From: Botrytis cinerea B05.10
Lineage: Eukaryota > Ascomycota > Leotiomycetes > Helotiales > Sclerotiniaceae
Assembly (NCBI RefSeq): GCF_000143535.2
Contig: NC_037311.1
Location: 2,542,001-2,606,000, forward strand
Length of the DNA: 64,000 nt
Direction of reading: 5' to 3'
In this document: positions 57,078-64,000 of the stretch, piece by piece
Position numbering within the stretch: the first letter of the stretch is position 1
Layout of the letters: every line of letters starts with the position of its first letter
Notes under the pieces: generated by a model
Told to the model about the DNA's origin: nothing
The model's input: only the letters and a program-made list of their open reading frames with translations
Database searches by the model: none
Translations under genes and position numbers: made by a program

Positions 57078-60000
57078 CTTTATTTCCCTCAAATATAAAT
57101 CTTTGATAACTTGTCAAATTTCAAAATTGGACTACACTTTCTTAATTGGATCCTCAGAAGCGCTTGTAGGAAGAGATCGGTTGGGGGGAGAGGAGTTTTA
57201 TGGTCTTGAAAACAGCCGTTTGTGTTGCAATCTCATGGGTAACAAGCAATTAGATGACGTGAAACCAAATAATTAAATTTGGCACATCCGACAAACAGGA
57301 CCTACTCCGCCCTATTTGGAGAGGAGGCTTCAGGGCTTGTAGCCCGCTGTGCCCACGTAGGCTTAGTAGGTATGTAACGAAGGATGCAACCTTTCAAGGA
57401 TATAGAGGCTTAGCATGCCTGGTTTTCTGTGTTAGAATGAAAACCAATATATCACGGCCATACCCAACTTCTTTTGAATTGCCTATGCACGGAGTGGAGA
57501 TTACCAACATACGTAGATAAGGTGCTTAGATTTGATCCACAGCATCGTCGTGTTCGATTAGGTGATGGAAAATAAATCCCGACATGTCTTTTTCGCGATC
57601 TCGGATATGCACGAAAATGAGAGCTTATAGGAGCTGCTCCAATTGAATCCTGTATTACAAAACAATCCATGGCATGATGGATTTTACCAAATGATACCGT
57701 AATCATTTAGTCAATCAATTGTTCATTTAGATACAAGATCCGTTTGACATTGTGTTCAATGATAATGTTGTAGGAGCATTTGATGGTGGATAATCTCGTG
57801 TTGTCGTAAGGCTAAAGGGCAATACTTAGCTCATGGTGATCCCCCCCCCCATCTTCCAGAAAACCCCCTTGGAAAGAGTGGATCCGAAATGTTGTACAAC
57901 AACGTAGATCATTCGCTACAGATTCAAGCTCGGACGATTGGGCGCGTCGCTCTGGTTAACCGGGTCTACACATAGTACGAGGCAATACGTCGAAAAAATT
58001 GCAGTGCAAGATGGGTCTACTCGTATGGGGGTCATGATTTGACTGTAGCATGAAATAATTAGAGATCCGTCCAAATTTTGGTCACGATTCCTTCGGATCT
58101 TTAAATCTGCCAAGCCACATCAGAATTCAAAAGCTTCTGTCAAGATCATTAATGATGGTGCGTATTACGGATAGAGCTGTACGACTCGGATTAGGACGCG
58201 GAATGTTTTTCGGAATTTTAATTATTGGCAGCCAGAAGCTCCTCAGGGAAAAACCTAGTGGCCTTATCCATATCCACAACGGTACAGTTTTGCGGTTGCC
58301 TATTGTGGGGAACCAACAAACAAACATTTCCCCTGATTTATGAAATTTATTGCTCAAACCGAATTATTCAAGGAACTTCAGTATGCCTCGTTTTAGCGCC
58401 TAGTTTGGGAATATATGCAGCCTGCGTGTTGAGTATCGATGCAACGAACATCACCTGAGCTGAGTTAACAGAATCCAAAGTTGTGTAGGACAAAAGTCAA
58501 CCAATGTCTAATTGCATATATTGTTCATTTCTCATAATGACCTTCTTCGGATTATCCTACCTGTCACATCCTTACTAACCCCTGTACTAGCTCGCAGTTA
58601 TCTGGATATCATATTGTGAATTTGAATTTGCCGTCCCCGCTTCCATAGAATCGTAGACGTGTGATTACACATTCACATGCCGTCTTTCCACATCTTTCAC
58701 CAATTCTCATTGGCAAGGTGAAGAGTACCCCCCGTTCGCATTTACCGTTGGAAAGGGCGATGAAAGTAATTGCATTGTTCTTACGATATCTATGAAGCTT
58801 TCAAAAATAGTGTCACACCGTGTAATAATGCAATCGTAGAGTCTAAACAATGAAGCAATGCACGGATAGGAAGGCAACACACTTGGTCATAGGACATCTC
58901 TCCAAATCCCATTCTGAGAATCTTATCACAATTTTCCGATATAAAAATATTCTTATTAACTTCAGGCAGTTCTATGGTCTAAATATAATTTATTGAGGCA
59001 TCTAAATATTTCTTAGTCTCGACCTATAATCCTTGGATCCTCTGATAGTGAGATGGCCGTCTTGGTTGACAGAATTTTGGCATTTCGCACCGATGCATTA
59101 TAACACCGAAATCTGCAAACATGCATCCCAAGGAGGATAACGGAAATGACCTAGTCAGCCTCGATCCATCCTTCAGAGACATTCATTTCATAAAGTTGAA
59201 AAGTTGTGGTGAGCCTCGCTAGTTGAAATCCTCCATCGTCGAAAACGACTAAGCCAAATAATCCTTCGCTCTCCATACTACTTGAAACATGAATGCCCCG
59301 AGGAATGTAAGCATAATTTAAAGTTAAACACATGCTATTCTATTCTCAATATTTTGCTGGAAAATGATGACTTCTGTGCTTCTCTATAGGAGCCTGCATG
59401 TAAAATTCTGCATCAAATCGATTGAGAAGAGGTATTGATGCCCAGTTGATCCACTGAAATCCTTCGCATGCAAGAAGCCCGAGTAATTCAACGCAAGGAG
59501 CATTTTGTAGAAAAGAAAAAGGAGTTGATAGCCGAGACCCTAGTCATTTACTTCTTCCAGGGGAAGGAACGAAGGCAGACTTGAAAACCATAACATGATG
59601 CTTTCAACTGAAGAAAATTTAAAGACACCGAGGCATCACAATTAATATTTTGGTCCTTGTGTTCTTATTATGGCACAAAGTTAAGCCCCTTTTCAAATTT
59701 GTCACTTGATCAACTGAAGGTTTTCCATCAGACAATCGTCTGATTAGGTAAAAATTCCCTTGAAGTACCTCTATGTTTCGGGCTCCCATATACAACTTCT
59801 TGGTCTTCATTTAGCTCAAACAGCCTAGGTTCGATCTATATGCAATTGTGGAACATGTTATTTAGTTCGTACATCGCGGACGAAAATTTTCAGGTCTTCT
59901 CTGGGTCCACTGAACCCTACGATGGACTCGCGACGTCTGCATCAACTTCTTTACATCAGAACGTTCCGTTCTAGCTTCTTTATTGGTAGACCAAAATGAA

Positions 60001-61861
60001 TCCATATAAGATAAACAATACCACCGAAATCATGCATGAAAATTATTGAAGTCGAAGAACTGAAAATTACCGTGTAGACCCGATCTCAAACATTTATGGA
60101 TTTTTCGAATGCCAGAAACTGGCCTGTACCATTCTGCCGGTAGATTATGGGAGAGAACTAGAGAAAGCAAAGTTAAGAAATTTCAGAAGGCGAGTGCCAA
60201 GTTCAAGCTCTACTGCTCTTTGAAAGTTCATTTTATTCTTTAGCTGAAAGCATTAAATTGAATCAATACCAATCGAGAGAACTTCTCGATCGCGATTAGA
60301 TTTACCAAAAGAACAGGAAGCTCACAAGAATGACTACGAATTCTGAATAACCCGCTTTGCCACTTGTCTTTGCCGAATTCGACACAACTTGAAAAGAGGG
60401 ACTCCCGCAAAACGCCTTCCCCATCATCTTGACCCTCGAAAGCAAGAGACAGGGAAATTCAATACACTCACGTGTTCCCAGTATTCTTTTGCTGTCCTAA
60501 AACTCCAGAAAAGCTTCAAAGTTGTCATCCAATTTCATTAAAGAAGCCCCGATTGACCTTTCTGTTGATTCTCTCTCCCAGAAGCCCATACACCAAATAC
60601 CCTCCCCCTTCAACTCTCAGCTCAATTTATCTTCTAGACTTTTTCCACCAAGTTGATTGTTTTTAAACAGCAAAGAAATGGTGATCGAATCCGAAAACAT
60701 TTGGAGTGTTATTTCGGGAAGGGAAGATACTCTTGAGAAAGAAGGAGAGGTTTGGTTTGTTTCGATAGATTAGTTGTGGTGCAAGGGGATACATACCTAT
60801 AATTCATACACCCAAGAAGATTCTTGCTCCTCAATCCAAGTGCTCCTGAGATCAAGGTTACTTTCCCATTTTATTCATTTCTGCCATGTTCTCTTAATCT
60901 GAAACTTCTCCCGTCTTTGGAAGACTTCATTTCCTATATTCCGAATTTCCGAGCGTATCCATGTCATGTCACTTTTCGTCCCAGTGGATTCATGGTAGAA
61001 ACTGACGCAGCCGCTAGAACGTTAGATTCAATTCTTAAGCATAAAAACGGCGGTGAGGTCGTCGGTGTGTCGCAGTTGGTTAAAGAAATGACCCATGGAT
61101 TCCAGAGATCAGCGATACCTCACACGCATAGCTGGTAGCACTGCGCAGCGCAGTCGGCTTCGCTTTATCACTACCACAATCAAGCACACTATCTCATCTC
61201 TGTTATTGACTGCCCACCATTTAGAATCGCTCATTGCGTAGTAACTCACAAAATACTCATTCACCTTCCACAATGAACACAACCTCTTGACAATTACCTC
61301 AACTTTGGAAATTATCCCTTCTCTTCTCATGGATTTCTTGTATTTCCTAATTCAGTTACAAAGGCATAGAATAGCCGTAAAGATTGACAACATTCTATGC
61401 CTTAATAATTCGTGCTGTTCGATCTTAAGACCTTCAAGGCGAGAGGGCTAATATAAATCGCGGGGCAGGTGGTGGAATGAACTGAGCTAAGCTATATTGC
61501 ACCGCCACGTTTGATATGTGGCTGTGCATGGGAAATACATTCTGGGACGAAAATGAAGAATCGCTTGGAGAGCCGACTACTACCATGAATTTCTCACAAC
61601 CGTTTGCTGCTTGCTATAGAATTTCTTTAAGCAAGTCTGGCGATTCTATTTTTTAAACTACCTTCTTATCCGGGAAATTTCAATCAAATACGACAAGTTT
61701 CTTCTATCTTTTGACTAATTCACTTCTCGTCTTTCTCATTTCCTCAGAGACTTAATCCATACGTTTACAGTCTATAATAAATGGTAGCCTCCCGGGCCTA
61801 GTATACAAGCATACACTTACCAAGAGTAAGCTAAACCTTCAGCAAATTCCCCAACTTCCAA
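57078..61861. other. Long intergenic region, no supported gene
   Basis: Nearly 5 kb. A 10-C tract lies at 57841..57850. An open frame ending at 61138 (from ~60824, plus) looks somewhat protein-like in its second half (E-V-V-G-V-S-Q-L-V-K-E-M-T). It has no ATG start, no upstream exon I could join and no recognisable family. Otherwise only short frames occur. Confidence 0.45.
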
Positions 61862-62721
61862 CTAATCCTTAGAAACTCTCTTAATCTCCCTCACAGCGGC
61901 ATCAACCCCCTCAACAACCAGATGCGGCCCCCCACTTGCCAAATCGCCTAAAGTATCATTCCAGCCCCCTTTACTTCTATCCACCCAACAAGTCATCAAA
62001 CCAGCGTGTCTCGCACCTACAACATCAAACGGGTTTCCGCTGACAAGCCACACATTCTCGCAATCCTTTTTCTCAACACCACCTCTCACCTCCCTAACCA
62101 GATGTTCATAAACTTTTGGATGAGGCTTATAGTGTTTTACATCATCCACTGTGATAAGTTCCTTAAAAAGACCTTTGAAGCTTGAAAGCTCTGGGGAACT
62201 TTGGACGGATGAAGAAACCATTTCATTTGTCCCATTTGAGAATACATATGCATTGGTTTCCGAATCTTTCGCCAAGTATCCGAGTCCTATTAGAGCGTCT
62301 GGAAAGGCGGAGAGAGAATTATATGCTTCCATTGCACTCTCAATATCTGCTTCAGACAGAGCAAGTTTGTGTTCGGATATTGCGTGACGAAGCGATGTAT
62401 TTGTGATTTGTGAAAAGGGTTTATACAGTACTATGATTATTGTTAGATACCTACTTGGTTGCTTGATTAGACGTGAAGAGAAGGAAACCTACACATGCTG
62501 TTCATTCGAAAGGTATATTCTAATTGCTATGCTCACATGTCAGACAAGTTGCATCGATTGGTAGGAAACACAAGGTCACTATATACATATCTTCTCCATA
62601 GCGTAGCAACTGATTGAGCCTTCTCATTGCCAAAATGGCGAGCCAATTCTTTTGCAATACTTTCCGTGGAGAGGAGAGTACCATAGAGATCAAAGGCTAT
62701 AACCGTTTTCTTGTCCGACAT
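61862..62721 (-). CDS. HAD-superfamily hydrolase, haloacid dehalogenase type II-like
   Basis: Three exons, 62721..62587, 62526..62493 (34 bases) and 62430..61862, join in phase and give 245 residues. The small middle exon restores the family's Q-L-E-Y-T-F-R segment. HAD motifs in order: nucleophile Asp in F-D-L-Y-G-T (Asp ~11), motif II F-S-N-G-T, motif III lysine in Y-K-P-H-P, and motif IV in S-G-N-P-F-D-V-V-G-A. The cap region and the W-R-R-Y-Q-L-E-Y sequence match L-2-haloacid dehalogenases, which hydrolyse 2-halo acids through an aspartyl-ester intermediate. Many fungal members may act on other small substrates. It is cytosolic, with no signal peptide. The family is secure; the natural substrate is unknown. 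Confidence 0.92.
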
Positions 62722-63233
62722 GATCGTGTGTATACCTAGCAAACTCAGCAATTTTCTTAATCGTTCAACAATAAAAAGTGATGACTTACCGAGCTTTACA
62801 ATAATATTTGGTACTCAGTTTTATGTATATGAGATTATCGAAGAAGAATATCCGCGACGTCTACCATTCATTAACAAGGTCCAATGAGAACATCATTGCG
62901 GGGTAACATTTACTTACCGCTGATCAACACTAAATCTCGTCTGGTACCGAAAGCCTAGAATTGACGTTAACGCGGGACGATCCAAACACTCCATAGCACA
63001 ATGGTTCTAGCTAAATACTTGGCAGCACTAAGCATCTCCACCTATGCATCTTAACTGTCATGACTTCATCAATGGTGGCGTCCGGGATTCTCTTCAATGT
63101 AGACACCACCATATAAATAAAACTACATATTCTAAACTTCACATGGAGTTACGGAACCCAGAATTACCGAACCATTGCCCCTTCATTTCCCATCAAGCTT
63201 TATCATCAACATTGGCGATAGATTCCGCGCCCC
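62722..63233. promoter_or_regulatory. Divergent promoter region
   Basis: Short spacer between the minus-strand HAD gene and the plus-strand HNH-like gene, which point away from each other. It must contain both promoters; no specific site was recognised. Confidence 0.5.
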
Positions 63234-64000
63234 ATGATCGACACCACCGAAGAACCCAATTTTCGCATCTTTCTCGATTGTATCTCTACACCTTTGATCG
63301 AACAATGTACATCTGCCTCCAACTCAAATACATCGAAACGGAAAACGCGAAAAGCTAAAGCGGGGAGGAAAACAGCGATAAAACCTCTATCGAAAGAAAT
63401 CGATGTAGAAGAAGCGAGGATCAACGATGCGGCGGAGCTGGCGGAGTTTATCGAAGTACGCTCCTTTTATATCAATATCAACGAGAGCCTTTGCCCGAAG
63501 AAACGAATATTAATACACAAAATTAGTACATCGCTCTAGAAGTATTCACGCATCTCCCATCTGATCTCCGAACCTTATCATACACAACCTACATCCACGA
63601 CCCCTCTCTCCAAAAAAAGTACCCCTCCCTCGTTCCCCTCGATTTCGAAATCTCAACTCTCCTCACCGACTCTCTCCCTGCTAGCATCTCTGAATCACTA
63701 CACACATACTCCCTGCTTCCTCCCTGCATATCAATATCCTCATTTCTCCACACCCCCCTTTCTACTTACTTCTCGCAACTCCTCTCCCCGCCCCCAACAC
63801 CCCAAGCCCTCCGCGCAGTCACCACTGCCTGCGAGCTCTGCGAACGCGATTGGATACCTCTCACCTACCACCATCTCATCCCCAAATTTGTGCATGCGAA
63901 AGTCCTGAAACGCGGTTGGCATACCGAAGAAGATTTAAACAATGTAGCGTGGTTATGCAGAGCGTGTCATAGTTTTGTGCATCGCGTTGCGGGGCATGAG
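63234..64000 (+). CDS. HNH-like zinc-motif protein, 3' end cut by the window
   Basis: Exon 63234..63455 and, after a 71-base intron (GTACGC...ATTAG, phase 0), exon 63527..64000 and beyond the right edge. At least 232 residues are present. The N-terminal part contains a very basic patch (S-K-R-K-T-R-K-A-K-A-G-R-K), a likely nuclear signal. Near the edge comes C-E-L-C-E-R-D-W followed by L-T-Y-H-H-L-I-P-K, then W-L-C-R-A-C-H-S-F-V-H. Two C-x2-C pairs frame an H-H and a later C-H...H. This is an HNH-type treble-clef fold as seen in a group of uncharacterised fungal proteins. HNH domains are usually nucleases binding one catalytic metal and one structural zinc. Whether this one cuts DNA is unknown. 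Confidence 0.82.

Noticed and set aside
60824..61138. Protein-like plus-strand frame (E-V-V-G-V-S-Q-L-V-K-E-M-T)
   Set aside because: No ATG, no upstream exon that joins in phase and no recognised family; could be a gene remnant but is not supported.

Overview
The window looks like nuclear DNA of a filamentous ascomycete, most probably a leotiomycete of the Sclerotiniaceae type. Genes carry short introns (about 45-100 bases) with GTAAGT/GTATGT-like donors and CTAAC/CTGAC branch sites. Base composition is moderately AT-rich. The families are typical of that group: a fungal STAND/NACHT-WD40 receptor, HeLo and HeLo-like proteins, RTA1, a GH16 wall enzyme and secreted aspartic protease. The lineage is inferred from gene content and gene structure, not from a marker. 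No rRNA, tRNA, CRISPR array or intact transposon was found.

Layout: 1.8-3.6 kb, a caspase-like (C14) protein. 5.1-6.3 kb, aldose 1-epimerase. 7.1-8.8 kb, a cytochrome b5/acyl-CoA dehydrogenase fusion. 10.2-12.2 kb, a GPI-type GH16 glucanase/transglycosylase. 12.2-19.9 kb is gene-poor and includes a decayed array of ~200-bp repeats with serial splice-donor-like cores. 19.9-23.6 kb holds a doubtful micro-exon gene, a long pyrimidine-rich leader and a four-exon conserved-looking unknown. 25.8-29.5 kb holds two unrecognised minus-strand genes. 30.3-36.4 kb is the most interesting part (below). 37.3-42.2 kb, a large Sec7-PH Arf-GEF. 42-47 kb is mostly empty apart from a small secreted repeat protein. 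47.5-48.8 kb, an aspartic protease. 50.8-52.1 kb, an RTA1-family membrane protein. 52.2-53.1 kb, a HeLo-domain protein. 56.1-57.1 kb, a disordered protein. 61.9-62.7 kb, a HAD hydrolase. From 63.2 kb to the edge, an HNH-like protein.

The main find is a divergent gene pair at 30.3-36.4 kb. The minus-strand gene encodes a NACHT-WD40 NLR. Its first exon carries only a ~38-residue peptide with the core A-N-I-Q-I-N-G-P-I. The plus-strand gene encodes a HeLo-like protein followed by two imperfect repeats, the first with the matching core A-L-Q-I-N-G-P-I, and then a C-terminal transmembrane helix. This is the architecture of fungal amyloid-signalling pairs (HET-S/NWD2 type): the NLR's N-terminal motif templates the amyloid fold of the same motif in a membrane-attacking effector. 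The tail anchor after the motifs is unlike the classical arrangement.

An orphan HeLo gene lies ~17 kb away and a caspase-like gene ~28 kb away, so the window holds several candidate programmed-cell-death or heterokaryon-incompatibility genes. All splice models were made by eye from frame, phase and splice signals, and need transcript support.
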